From an uncultured Bacteroides sp. (lineage in GTDB: Bacteria > Bacteroidota > Bacteroidia > Bacteroidales > Bacteroidaceae): a DNA stretch of 64,000 nt. Position 1 is the stretch's first letter. Each line of letters begins with the position of its first letter. The stretch lies in assembly GCA_949294185.1 (NCBI GenBank), contig CASFGA010000005.1, positions 1-64,000 on the forward strand, in the 5' to 3' direction. The position numbers and the translations under genes were made by a program. Below, in pieces: positions 1-8,313 of this stretch. The notes under the pieces are model-generated. The model was given only the letters and a program-made list of their open reading frames with translations, did no database searches and was not told the origin of the DNA.

Positions 1-40
1 AAGTCTCAGCAGAACTTAGACCGATTAAACATTTATCTTA

Positions 41-1180
41 TCAGTTTTTAATCACATTCACGATTCTGTCCACATCATCGTCGGTTACCAGCGGACCGGA
101 GGGGAGGCACAGGCCCTGGCGGAAGCGTGCTTCGGACACGCCGTTTGTGTAGGCGGGCGCGTCGCGGAACACGGGCTGCAGGTGCATCGGCTTCCACAGC
201 GGGCGGCTTTCGATGCCCGCCTCGGCAAGCCGGGCCGACAGCTCCTGCCATCCGTAACCCGTCTGCTCCTCATCGATCAGGATGGTACTCAACCAATAAT
301 TGGGACATACATCGACAGCAGACCGTGGTTGCATCACCGTAATGCCCGGTGTGTTTTTTAACTTCTCCACGTAAAGAGCGTGTATCGCACGCCGGCGGGC
401 GATGTGCTCGTCGAGCACAAACATCTGTCCGCGTCCGATGCCAGCCGAAATATTGCTGAGCCGGTAGTTGAAACCGATCTTTTCATGCTGGTAGTAAGGA
501 AAGGCTTCGCGAGCCTGCGTTGCATAAAACTTCACGCGGGCGGCCGACGCTTCGTCGGGACAGATCAAGGCTCCGCCACCGCTGGTGGTGATCATCTTGT
601 TTCCGTTGAACGACAATGCGCCATACAGCCCGAACGTGCCGCAGTAGCGGCCTCCGTATTCCGAGCCTATCGCTTCGGCGGCATCCTCCACCACGGGGAT
701 GCCGTAACGGCCGGCCACCTCCATAATCTCGTTCATCCGCGCGGGCGTGCCGTAAAGATGGACGGGAATGATGGCCTTGGGCAACTTCCCTGTATTCTGC
801 AAACGATCCTCAATCGCCGCTTCGAGCAACTGAGGGTCCATATTCCACGTATCCGGCTCGCTGTCAACAAACACCGGAGTCGCTCCCTGATAGCATACGG
901 GATTGGCGGAAGCCGCAAAGGTAAAGCTTTGGCAGATCACCTCGTCGCCCGGCCCGACGCCGAGTATGACAAGCGCCAGATGAATGGCAGCCGTCCCCGA
1001 ACTCAATGCCACAACATGCACATCGCGTCCGGCCTTCTGCCCGATCCACGCTTCCAGGTCGCGCTCGAATCCATCGACGTTCGGCCCCAACGGGACTACC
1101 CAGTTGGAGTCGAACGCGTCACGGATAAAGTCTCCTTCCTTACCGCTCATGTGAGCCAGTGACAAAAGGATACGTTTCAT
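41..1180 (-). CDS. DegT/DnrJ/EryC1-family sugar aminotransferase, PglE-like
   Basis: A 379-aa PLP-dependent aminotransferase of the DegT/DnrJ/EryC1/StrS family. It should transfer an amino group to a 4-keto nucleotide sugar in the cytoplasm. The lysine in SFNGNKMITTSGGG (about residue 194) is the expected PLP-binding residue, and the SSGTAAIHLAL and EDAAEAIG motifs are present. From memory, the GNK..TTSGGG, STQARE-like, GxNYRLSN and RPLWKxMHxQxVF stretches closely match Campylobacter PglE, the UDP-4-amino-sugar transaminase that makes bacillosamine precursors. It lies downstream of a PglF-like dehydratase (3661-5562) on the same strand, which would supply the 4-keto substrate. The PglE assignment is inference; the family call is secure. 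Starts at ATG 1180 and the operon probably continues beyond the left edge. Confidence 0.88.
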   Translation of the reverse strand: MKRILLSLAHMSGKEGDFIRDAFDSNWVVPLGPNVDGFERDLEAWIGQKAGRDVHVVALSSGTAAIHLALVILGVGPGDEVICQSFTFAASANPVCYQGATPVFVDSEPDTWNMDPQLLEAAIEDRLQNTGKLPKAIIPVHLYGTPARMNEIMEVAGRYGIPVVEDAAEAIGSEYGGRYCGTFGLYGALSFNGNKMITTSGGGALICPDEASAARVKFYATQAREAFPYYQHEKIGFNYRLSNISAGIGRGQMFVLDEHIARRRAIHALYVEKLKNTPGITVMQPRSAVDVCPNYWLSTILIDEEQTGYGWQELSARLAEAGIESRPLWKPMHLQPVFRDAPAYTNGVSEARFRQGLCLPSGPLVTDDDVDRIVNVIKN

Positions 1181-1205
1181 GATTAAGAACTTTCTTTAAT
1201 TTCAA

Positions 1206-2429
1206 TTACTTGTTACGCGGTTCGGTAACGAAGATTACAACACGGTTCCACTCGTTCTTCTTCGCATACGGCTGAACGGTATCACCCTTGTAGTCTACGC
1301 GGATACGAGACGGATCGACATTGAAGTCTTCCACCATCATGTTGTATACAGCCTCGGCACGACGCTTAGACAGGCGCAGGTTGTATGCCGGATAAGCGGT
1401 CTTCACATCGGCATAACCGGTAATCACCAGATTTACATCCGGATGCTCTTCCAGATACTGGGCGGCAGCCTTCACGTTGTCTTTCTGCAGGTCGGTGATG
1501 TTGTACTTGTCGATGATGAACGAAACGGTCATGTTGAGCACTTCGTTTTCTACCACCTTGTGTTCAACCTTGGTAACAGGAGGAGGCGGAACGAGCTGTG
1601 CACGCTGGTCGTTGATCTTGCGGTTGAGCTCGTCAATCTTCGCCTGATCGGTCATCGTCACATAACGGAAGCGGCGGTCGCCGTACTGGTCTTTGAAGTG
1701 CCAAACCATACCGCCCACGATGTACATGTAACCGTCGTACTTGCGGTCGTAGCGCACACCGTTGTAGGCATCGTCGGTAGCGTTGTAGGTAGCTTCCAGA
1801 TTCAGGTCGATGGCGTTGTTCAGCTTATAGCTCAGCATCAAACCGGCATGGATGGCCAGATAAGTGCCGCCGTCATTGTCTACACGGTAGTGGTTGTTCC
1901 ACTTCGTATCCATTTCATTCCAATAGTCCGTATTGTCGCTGAACCCGAAAGAAGAGTTGAATCCGAGACCGAGCACACCGATTACGTTGAAGCGGGTAGA
2001 CTCACGATACTTGGCGAAGATGTTGTTGAAGTTGAACAGTCCGTCGAAGAATACCGAAGTCATGCCATGCTTGTAGACACCGTTTCCGTAAGTTTCGGGA
2101 TACGCATCTATCAGCTCGGTGTTGGCAAGGTGATGCTGCTGGAGGATAGCCCAGCGCAGACGCGCTCCGACTGCCGGTGAGAACCATTTGCCTACCGAAA
2201 GTCCGAAGCTCGGGCCGAACATCTTGCCGCGTTTGAAGCGGGCGTTTTCACTCAAAGAGAAGTTCGTACCGGCATATACGCCGAAGAACCAGTTATCTTT
2301 CGCCTTATAAGGCTTTAAAACAGTAACAGAGTCTGCTTTCACTGACGCGATGTCTGCTTTCCGCTCCGTCTGGGCGAATGAAGGCAGGGCAAGCACAGCA
2401 GCCAGACCGACTATGATTAGTTTTTTCAT
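1206..2429 (-). CDS. OmpA-family outer-membrane protein
   Basis: A 407-aa protein with a cleavable signal peptide (about 1-19), an N-terminal region rich in alternating aromatic strands typical of an outer-membrane beta-barrel (about 45-260), a short proline-rich linker (LVPPPPVTK) and a C-terminal OmpA domain (about 300-405). The OmpA domain keeps the ITGYAD and LSKRRAEAVYN signatures that contact peptidoglycan. It should link outer membrane and cell wall. It is followed 25 bp later by the aminotransferase and preceded 17 bp by a second OmpA-like gene, so all are probably co-transcribed with the polysaccharide genes. Its role in polysaccharide export or anchoring is inference from position. 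Confidence 0.85.
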   Translation of the reverse strand: MKKLIIVGLAAVLALPSFAQTERKADIASVKADSVTVLKPYKAKDNWFFGVYAGTNFSLSENARFKRGKMFGPSFGLSVGKWFSPAVGARLRWAILQQHHLANTELIDAYPETYGNGVYKHGMTSVFFDGLFNFNNIFAKYRESTRFNVIGVLGLGFNSSFGFSDNTDYWNEMDTKWNNHYRVDNDGGTYLAIHAGLMLSYKLNNAIDLNLEATYNATDDAYNGVRYDRKYDGYMYIVGGMVWHFKDQYGDRRFRYVTMTDQAKIDELNRKINDQRAQLVPPPPVTKVEHKVVENEVLNMTVSFIIDKYNITDLQKDNVKAAAQYLEEHPDVNLVITGYADVKTAYPAYNLRLSKRRAEAVYNMMVEDFNVDPSRIRVDYKGDTVQPYAKKNEWNRVVIFVTEPRNK

Positions 2430-2446
2430 CTTATTAGCTTCTAAAA

Positions 2447-3631
2447 TTATTTAACAATATAAATGACTACACAGTTCTTGGTCGGGTCGAGTGAGTCGAC
2501 CAGTTTTCTGTCTTGCTCGATAAAGATGTGTCCTGCCGGGATGTTGTATTCATTCATCAGCACCTCGCGAACCGCATTGGCACGTCCGTTGAACAAGTCG
2601 GAATCAGCCACACTGGCTGCCGGAGTGATATACAGGTCGCCGTTTTCGATCTTCTTGAGAGCCTCGGCTGCCGTATATACGTTAACTTCCTGCAAACGGT
2701 TGATCTTGGTTGAGTTCGGGTCGAAGGAAATCAGCACCGTAGCCTGATTGCTCTGTACCACCTTTTCAATCACCTTCACTTCCGGATTGTTCTTCATCAT
2801 TTCAGCTTCTCTGCGCAGACGGTTGATTTCATCGTTCAAGATGGTGTACTTGTTGTCGTCGTGGCGGGCATAAGTAAACTGGCGTGTGCCGTCGTGATTC
2901 TTGAAGCGGTAAACCAGACCTGCCAAGAAGTTGAGGTGCTTGTCCCACTTGTTGTCCCACACCTGGCCGTCGAACGAGTCATCCAAAATATTGATGGATG
3001 CTTCGAGGTTGAACGACAAAGCCTTGGTCATACGGATAGAAGCAAGCAAACCGGCGCGGAATCCCAACAGGTTTTCCTTCTCCATGCTGATACCAGCCTG
3101 CTGACACAAGCTCTTGTCGCCAAAGCCACCGGTATGCTCCACGCCGATACCGGCCAGAGCCATCATCTGGAACTTGCGGTTTTCCTTGTATCCGCCGAAC
3201 AGATTGTGCAGGTTGAACAAGGCATCTGCATATCCGGTAATGGTATTCCAGTGATAATACTCATCCCCGAAAATCTGCGGATTGGTGTGACCCGCACCGC
3301 GGCCGTACATTCCCATCAAGCGGAAACCGCCCCACGGAGACAACCACTTACCTACAGACAAGCCGGCAGCCGGTTGGAACATCTTGCCAGCTTTAGCACT
3401 ACCTCCGTTGTCGACCAGATTGTAGTAAGTTCCGACATTGATGGTAAAGAACCAGTTGTCCCAGAACTTAGCATGGTTCAACACACGTTTGTAATTCACT
3501 ACAGAGTCCTCCCAATACACAAGATTCGGATTTTCATCCACAGGGAGTGACGTTACCTCTTGAGCTGCTCCCCCCACAAAACAGAGAAAGGGCATGAGCA
3601 AAGCGAGATAAACTCTCTTCTTCATTTTCAT
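2447..3631 (-). CDS. OmpA-like outer-membrane protein, degenerate C-terminal domain
   Basis: A 394-aa paralogue of the following gene (1206-2429): signal peptide, the same barrel-like N-terminal region with a shared WFFTINVGTYYN/WFFGVYAGTNF type motif, and a C-terminal OmpA-like fold. The peptidoglycan-binding signature is poorly preserved: where the neighbour has ITGYAD and LSKRRAEAV this protein has ITPAASVADS and NGRANAVREV, so the usual aspartate contact is doubtful. Start is ATG 3631 (MKMKKR) or the in-frame ATG two codons later. It sits 29 bp after the PglF-like gene. The tandem duplication with divergence suggests the two proteins work together in one envelope assembly; that is inference. 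Confidence 0.8.
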   Translation of the reverse strand: MKMKKRVYLALLMPFLCFVGGAAQEVTSLPVDENPNLVYWEDSVVNYKRVLNHAKFWDNWFFTINVGTYYNLVDNGGSAKAGKMFQPAAGLSVGKWLSPWGGFRLMGMYGRGAGHTNPQIFGDEYYHWNTITGYADALFNLHNLFGGYKENRKFQMMALAGIGVEHTGGFGDKSLCQQAGISMEKENLLGFRAGLLASIRMTKALSFNLEASINILDDSFDGQVWDNKWDKHLNFLAGLVYRFKNHDGTRQFTYARHDDNKYTILNDEINRLRREAEMMKNNPEVKVIEKVVQSNQATVLISFDPNSTKINRLQEVNVYTAAEALKKIENGDLYITPAASVADSDLFNGRANAVREVLMNEYNIPAGHIFIEQDRKLVDSLDPTKNCVVIYIVK

Positions 3632-3660
3632 GATTGATGTAGTTTTAGTTAAACAAAATA

Positions 3661-5562
3661 TTAATTTTTATCAAGTTTCTCATAAATGGAATGCTGGCTG
3701 ACATAATCCGGGGCGATAGCCTTCATCATGCGCACGGTTTCCTGCTTGTTGTCCGTGCATGCCATCTCTATCAGCCGGTCGATGCTTTGCCTTATCTCTT
3801 CGAAATCGATGCTGATGCTCTTGGCACGGAATATCTTCGGATTGTCGGTCGATGTGGTGTTCTCTTTCTGATAAAGGAGTTCCTCGTAAAGCTTCTCTCC
3901 CGGACGCAGCCCCGTATACTTTATCTGTATGTCTTCGTCAGGCTGCAAGCCTGAAAGCCGGATCATCTGCCGCGCCATGTCTGCTATCCGCACCGGCTTG
4001 CCCATATCGAAGATGAAGATGTCGCTTCCCTTTCCCAGAAAGGCCGCCTCCAGCACCAGGCGGCAGGCTTCGGGGATGGTCATGAAGTAGCGGATGATGT
4101 CCGGATGGGTGACCGTAACCGGCCCGCCCTCCATAATCTGCTGGCGGAACAGCGGAATCACACTGCCATTGCTGCCCAGCACATTGCCGAACCGGGTGGT
4201 GATAAAACTGGTCGTTCCCTTCACCTGCCCCGCCTTTATCTTGTTTCCCAAGCTCTGCACATACATTTCGGCGATGTGCTTGGTGGCTCCCATCACGCTG
4301 CTGGGATGTACGGCCTTGTCGGTAGAAATCATGATGAACTTTTCCACTCCGCATTCCACCGCCACATCGGCCACGATACGGGTTCCCATCACATTGTCTC
4401 TCACCGCCTCGCAGGGATACTCCTCCATCAGCGGCACATGCTTGTAGGCCGCCGCATGGAAAATGATGTCCGGACGGTAAAGCCGGATTTGCGACTCCAC
4501 ACGCTGGCGGTTGCGCACATCGCCGATGACAGAGAGAATCCGGTTGTCCGGATGCTTCTTCTTCAGCTCCAGGTCTATCTGGTAGATTCCCGTCTCCGAG
4601 AAATCGAAAAGTATCAGCTGTTTCGGACGGAACTTGCACAGCTGACGGCACAGCTCGCTGCCGATGCTTCCCGCCGCCCCCGTCACCATAATGGTGCGGT
4701 CGGCCAGCTCCCGCCGGATATTGTCCATGTTTATCTTGATCTCATCACGCCCCAACAGGTCTTCTATCTGCACCTCACGCAGCTGCATCCGCTTCGAAAG
4801 CCCTCCTTCTCCCTCCATCAGCGGAGCGATGCGCAGGGTAATCTGCTTCTCCATGCTGTAGGCCAACAGGTCTTCATCGGCATGCAGATCGGTAGAGTTT
4901 GTGAACAAGATGTATTTTACGGCATTGGCCTCAAGCAGACGCTTCATCTCTTCCGCCTCGTGGATGTAATAGACCGGACACCCCAATATGCGGAAACCTT
5001 TCGACTGGCGGTCGCGCGTGATGAAACCTATGATATTATAAGTGCTCTCCTTGCTGTTGCGCAGATAATTGGCCAGACTGATGGCCGCTTCCGATGTGCC
5101 GTATATCAGCGCGGCAGGAGCCGTATTGCCTATCTTGCGCAGCAGATTGTAATAGAAGCTTACAATCAGCATCCGGCTGAACATCAAAAGGAAGACAGAA
5201 CAGATGAAGTCACCGATAATCTGCGAGTAGATGAACAGTCCCACATACTCCTGCGTGAAATTGGCAAAGGCAACAAAAACACACGCCTTCAGCAGCATGG
5301 CATATACCACCCGCATCAGTTCGGCCAGCGTAGCATGACGGATTACTCCTCTATAAGTCTGGCACAGCCATGTCAGGAGAAAACTGGACGCCAGACCGAC
5401 CACCAGCAAGTGAAGAGAAAGTTCGGCACTGATTTCAATATTTAACAGATAATGGAAAAACAGGTAACTGAAAAAAGTAGAGAATACCGACAGCAAACTG
5501 TCTACCACCCAAATCACATACCTGCTCAAGAATCCGATATGCGTTGTCTTGATATGAAACAT
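3661..5562 (-). CDS. Membrane nucleotide-sugar 4,6-dehydratase (PglF/FlaA1/CapD family)
   Basis: A 633-aa inner-membrane protein. About four hydrophobic segments fill residues 10-130, a first nucleotide-binding-like domain follows (about 140-260), and an SDR domain starts near residue 290 with VTGAAGSIGSEL. The active-site stretch STDKAVHPSSVMGATKHIAE has Met in place of the usual catalytic Tyr, as in the PglF/WbpM membrane dehydratases. The reaction expected is UDP-GlcNAc to UDP-4-keto-6-deoxy sugar, feeding the PglE-like aminotransferase downstream. It is the first gene after a long leader that separates it from upxY. Exact stereochemistry cannot be told from sequence. Confidence 0.88.
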   Translation of the reverse strand: MFHIKTTHIGFLSRYVIWVVDSLLSVFSTFFSYLFFHYLLNIEISAELSLHLLVVGLASSFLLTWLCQTYRGVIRHATLAELMRVVYAMLLKACVFVAFANFTQEYVGLFIYSQIIGDFICSVFLLMFSRMLIVSFYYNLLRKIGNTAPAALIYGTSEAAISLANYLRNSKESTYNIIGFITRDRQSKGFRILGCPVYYIHEAEEMKRLLEANAVKYILFTNSTDLHADEDLLAYSMEKQITLRIAPLMEGEGGLSKRMQLREVQIEDLLGRDEIKINMDNIRRELADRTIMVTGAAGSIGSELCRQLCKFRPKQLILFDFSETGIYQIDLELKKKHPDNRILSVIGDVRNRQRVESQIRLYRPDIIFHAAAYKHVPLMEEYPCEAVRDNVMGTRIVADVAVECGVEKFIMISTDKAVHPSSVMGATKHIAEMYVQSLGNKIKAGQVKGTTSFITTRFGNVLGSNGSVIPLFRQQIMEGGPVTVTHPDIIRYFMTIPEACRLVLEAAFLGKGSDIFIFDMGKPVRIADMARQMIRLSGLQPDEDIQIKYTGLRPGEKLYEELLYQKENTTSTDNPKIFRAKSISIDFEEIRQSIDRLIEMACTDNKQETVRMMKAIAPDYVSQHSIYEKLDKN

Positions 5563-6052
5563 ACTTCAAATAATTACCGGCCTTTCTTGTCCGGTCAAGC
5601 TGACCGGCCGATAAAAGAAAAGCTATACATTATTAATATATGAATGTCTGAACTGCCTTGGATTTTCCTGAAAGCCCCTTTCCTGTCTCTTCACGGAACG
5701 GGAAGCCGCCTTGTCCGGCTGAATACGAAAGCAACCGACGCCATCCCGAAAAAAAAATCACAGAAATCGAGAACTTTTTCCTGTCTTGACCGTTTTAACT
5801 GTATAATCTCTGAAAGTGGCGGGAATAATGCTGCAAAAAGGCGACAAAACCTTTCCCCTCCCGGAAAAAGAGGAGTCAAAAACAGGCACTACACCCGCGC
5901 CAAAACCGGAGACCATTTTGATAGAATATATACCTTTAGGGCTTCAAAATTTAGTTATTAGGCTAAATTTCAATCACTTACGACTATTTATGAACAAATA
6001 GCCCTCCGTAATTTTTATTTATTGTCGGTATAGTTGAGTATTACGGATGCTG

Positions 6053-6060
6053 CAAATGTA
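6053..6060 (-). promoter_or_regulatory. Candidate -7 element for the polysaccharide operon
   Basis: Minus-strand TACATTTG matches the Bacteroides TAnnTTTG -7 consensus. No clear TTTG -33 box at 19-20 bp. It would give a leader of roughly 490 nt before the PglF-like gene. Confidence 0.45.
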
Positions 6061-6383
6061 ACTATTTATTTATAAAACGTATAATAAAATCCTGTTTTTT
6101 TTCATTTTGTCCTTTTTTTCATGCAACAAAATCCATGCAAACAGAACAATTTGAGTATCAAAATATCACGATTCTTGTCTATATGTAAAAAGATTATCCA
6201 TATTATCATAAATAAAGTTACAGCCTCAACAGGAATCCCATCAGGACACAAGCTTGACAGTCCCCTTGCAGACCGCCTGTTCCGTCCGGTGAAAATATCA
6301 TTCCAAACCGTCAAAAAAATTTTTTCATTCCTGCAAAATAAAGGAGAAACTATCCGGACAACTCATGCCATAGCCTGAAAACA

Positions 6384-6424
6384 AAAAATCCTCCCGACTT
6401 CACTTTCCGAAGCCGGGAGGATTT
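6384..6424 (-). terminator. Intrinsic terminator downstream of upxY
   Basis: On the minus strand, AATCCTCCCG pairs with CGGGAGGATT, with an inner CTTC/GAAG helix, and is followed by a run of T. It lies about 185 nt after the upxY stop. It would end the upxY transcript or be a site where processive antitermination matters. Confidence 0.8.
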
Positions 6425-6609
6425 CAAAACAAAAAAAGAACGGATTATTCTTCACCATCTCTAAAGCTTCCCATCGCCTCCGCTGAAACGACAAGAACAC
6501 TTCTGAAGGAAAAAAATCATCGTGCTGTTTAAATAAACCAACAACGAAGCTGTGTCTCAATTTTCACGTTTAAAAGAAAGATGATATCAGAAAATCCGTT
6601 CTTTATATC

Positions 6610-7191
6610 TTATGGCTCTTCTTCCTTTTTCGGCCTTCCCCGTCTTGAAGGCTTTTCATCGGGCAGCACTTCTATCAAATCCGGAGATATGGTAGCCATC
6701 GCCACCGCTATCACCCCCTGAATGGCCACCACCACACGCCTGTCTCGCGCTCCCTTCACCTTCAGGAAAACACCTTCCTGCCCTTCAAAGTCACCACCGC
6801 AGATACGCACTCTCGTCCCTTTCGCCAGATTAAGCTCTTCCGGCTTGAAATACAGCAGTTGGTCATCATACGTTCCCGCCACGGCAATGAAACGCCTCAT
6901 CTGGTCATCCGGAACCACAATCTTGGTTCCTTCCCGCGAATCCATCATATACTGCAAATAGGGAATGTCCTTCTTGACACGCTGTATCTCGGAAGGCTTC
7001 GCATAGACAAAAATCAGGTTATGGATAACGGGAACAAACTCACGCTTCTTTTGTTTTCCTTTTACACAAATCCGATAATGCATCGGGACAAAACAACCTA
7101 TCGATGCTTTATCCAACAGCTGTTTGGCATCTAATTCCCTCCGGTAGGTAGCGCGCATGGCATACCACACAGGGAATTCCTGTTTGTTCAT
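6610..7191 (-). CDS. upxY: UpxY-family transcription antiterminator (NusG-like)
   Basis: A 193-aa NusG paralogue of the UpxY type. Residues 5-105 are an NGN domain starting with FPVWYAMRATYRRE, and about 115-165 form a KOW-type segment (GTRVRICGGDFEGQEGVFLKVKG). UpxY proteins bind RNA polymerase in the untranslated leader of one capsule operon and prevent premature termination. Unlike the classical B. fragilis arrangement it is not followed by an UpxZ gene; a terminator and a ~1 kb leader separate it from the PglF-like gene. A basic tail, PSRRGRPKKEEEP, ends the protein. Which operon it controls is inferred from adjacency. Confidence 0.85.
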   Translation of the reverse strand: MNKQEFPVWYAMRATYRRELDAKQLLDKASIGCFVPMHYRICVKGKQKKREFVPVIHNLIFVYAKPSEIQRVKKDIPYLQYMMDSREGTKIVVPDDQMRRFIAVAGTYDDQLLYFKPEELNLAKGTRVRICGGDFEGQEGVFLKVKGARDRRVVVAIQGVIAVAMATISPDLIEVLPDEKPSRRGRPKKEEEP

Positions 7192-7357
7192 AAAAAGACA
7201 AAATTTTTATCAAAGGCATTCCATCGGGGCTTTGAAACCGTTATAAAACATTGAGTTTCAATCACTTCAAGCAAAAGAAAAGATTTACCGGAACATTTTA
7301 TCCTTTTCCGTCTCTCCCCGCAAATGAGAACAAGCATTCATCTATTATAAACCGAGA

Positions 7358-7365
7358 CAAATATA
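7358..7365 (-). promoter_or_regulatory. Candidate -7 element for upxY
   Basis: Minus-strand TATATTTG matches TAnnTTTG; no convincing -33 element seen. Confidence 0.4.
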
Positions 7366-7611
7366 AACAAAATAATTTTAAAATACAGCGTCCTATACTT
7401 ATTTTTTCTTTATGCAAATGCAATCCAAGCCTGCCGGATATTTTTTCCAAATTTCCTTGCGCCCCTACATTCTCGAAGGCAACAAGATATATCAACTGTT
7501 TACGGATGCAGGAAAGCATGCGAGGGAGGTTTCATACTGACCCAAAGAAAAGACACAAGGGGGAAACCGAAAGAAAGACAGTACCAAATCAAGTTTATAA
7601 GCCATGATAAA

Positions 7612-7652
7612 AGAAAAAAAAGAGAGCTACCCGTGGGATAACTCTCTTTTTA
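7612..7652 (-). terminator. Terminator after tRNA-Lys
   Basis: On the minus strand AGAGAG and CTCTCT pair around a CCC/GGG inner helix, followed by eight T residues, directly after the tRNA gene. Confidence 0.75.
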
Positions 7653-7656
7653 TCGG

Positions 7657-7729
7657 TGATCCGCTTGGGGCTCGAACCCAAGACCCCAACATTAAAAGTG
7701 TTGTGCTCTACCTGCTGAGCTAGCGAATC
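7657..7729 (-). tRNA. tRNA-Lys (UUU)
   Basis: A 73-nt cloverleaf on the minus strand. The acceptor stem GATTCGC/GCGGATC pairs fully with one G-U. Anticodon loop CTTTTAA sits on a five-base-pair ACACT/AGTGT-like stem, giving anticodon TTT (Lys). The T arm contains GGTTCGAGCC. The discriminator is A and CCA is not encoded. A good promoter lies 35 nt upstream and a terminator just downstream. Confidence 0.95.
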
Positions 7730-7764
7730 AAACCCGCTTTTGCATTCATTTCTGATTGCGGGTG

Positions 7765-7795
7765 CAAAGATATGTATTTTTTTTATTCCTACAAA
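7765..7795 (-). promoter_or_regulatory. Promoter of tRNA-Lys
   Basis: On the minus strand a TTTG -33 box (7795-7792) and a TATCTTTG -7 box (7772-7765) are separated by 19 bp, matching the Bacteroides primary sigma consensus. Confidence 0.75.
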
Positions 7796-7818
7796 ATATT
7801 TTCATAAAAATCTCCTGT

Positions 7819-8313
7819 CTATGGACGAATCAGACGGATGCCTACATCGCTGATACCCGGCAAGGGATCTGTTTTCATCATCGAGACAATACGAAGATTG
7901 GCCGACTCCGTTTGCCGCACTTCCATCAACCGACTGCATGTATAGACATGCTGATGCAGGTTGCCCGTATTTCCTCGATACTGGTTTCCCTCCTCATCGG
8001 CAAGATAAATATGCAATGTATCTGTTTCATATACCAGACTGTCTTTCCAGTTCTGACTGACCTCCAGCCAGATGTCCCGATACGGATAATTTCCATAATT
8101 CCGCAGACAGATTTCCAGCCTATAAAAAGAATCTGCCAAGCCCAAGTCTGAAGGAAGATTATAGACCAACGTGTCTTGCCTATACCACCCCTTATCGGCA
8201 GAAACAGGGCAGTATGAACTGTAAACCACCCCTTCCTGACAGGAAACCGCTCCTAAGAGCAGACCTGCCAGGAGTATCTTGACGACCGGAAAGGAAGATT
8301 TATGCCTGTACAT
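7819..8313 (-). CDS. gldH: GldH-family gliding-motility-associated lipoprotein
   Basis: A 164-aa lipoprotein. The start at ATG 8313 (MYRHKSSFPVVKILL) gives a normal lipoprotein signal with lipobox GAVSC at about residue 25; a longer frame reaching 8430 lies inside ricT and has no signal. The body (SYCPVSADKGWYRQDTLVYNLP... NYPYRDIWLEV) matches the GldH family of Bacteroidetes. In non-gliding gut species its function is unknown, possibly envelope assembly. It overlaps the end of ricT by 14 bp, indicating translational coupling within metF-holB-ricT-gldH. Confidence 0.85.
   Translation of the reverse strand: MYRHKSSFPVVKILLAGLLLGAVSCQEGVVYSSYCPVSADKGWYRQDTLVYNLPSDLGLADSFYRLEICLRNYGNYPYRDIWLEVSQNWKDSLVYETDTLHIYLADEEGNQYRGNTGNLHQHVYTCSRLMEVRQTESANLRIVSMMKTDPLPGISDVGIRLIRP

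Larger units (their letters stand above)
5563..6609 (-). other. Gene-free leader region between upxY and the polysaccharide genes
   Basis: About 1 kb without a convincing gene. Reading on the minus strand it holds, in order, a strong intrinsic terminator (6384-6424), a candidate -7 element TACATTTG (6060-6053), and about 490 nt of untranslated leader ending at ATG 5562. A small palindrome, CCGGTCA-agc-TGACCGG (5591-5607), lies about 30 nt before the start codon. Short ORFs here (for example 5644-5961 plus) lack family features. Such leaders are where UpxY-type antiterminators act in Bacteroides capsule loci. Confidence 0.6.
7192..7656. other. Intergenic region between upxY and tRNA-Lys
   Basis: 465 bp without a supported gene. 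It contains a minus-strand -7 candidate TATATTTG (7365-7358) that would give upxY a leader of about 160 nt, and the tRNA-Lys terminator at its right end. The 118-codon plus ORF at 7251-7607 has no recognisable features and is judged spurious. Confidence 0.5.

Noticed and set aside
4105..5445. 446-codon open frame on the plus strand
   Set aside because: Lies antisense to the well-supported PglF-like gene; no domains, composition typical of a shadow frame.
7251..7607. 118-codon plus-strand frame
   Set aside because: No motif, AT-rich non-coding context, crosses the upxY promoter region.
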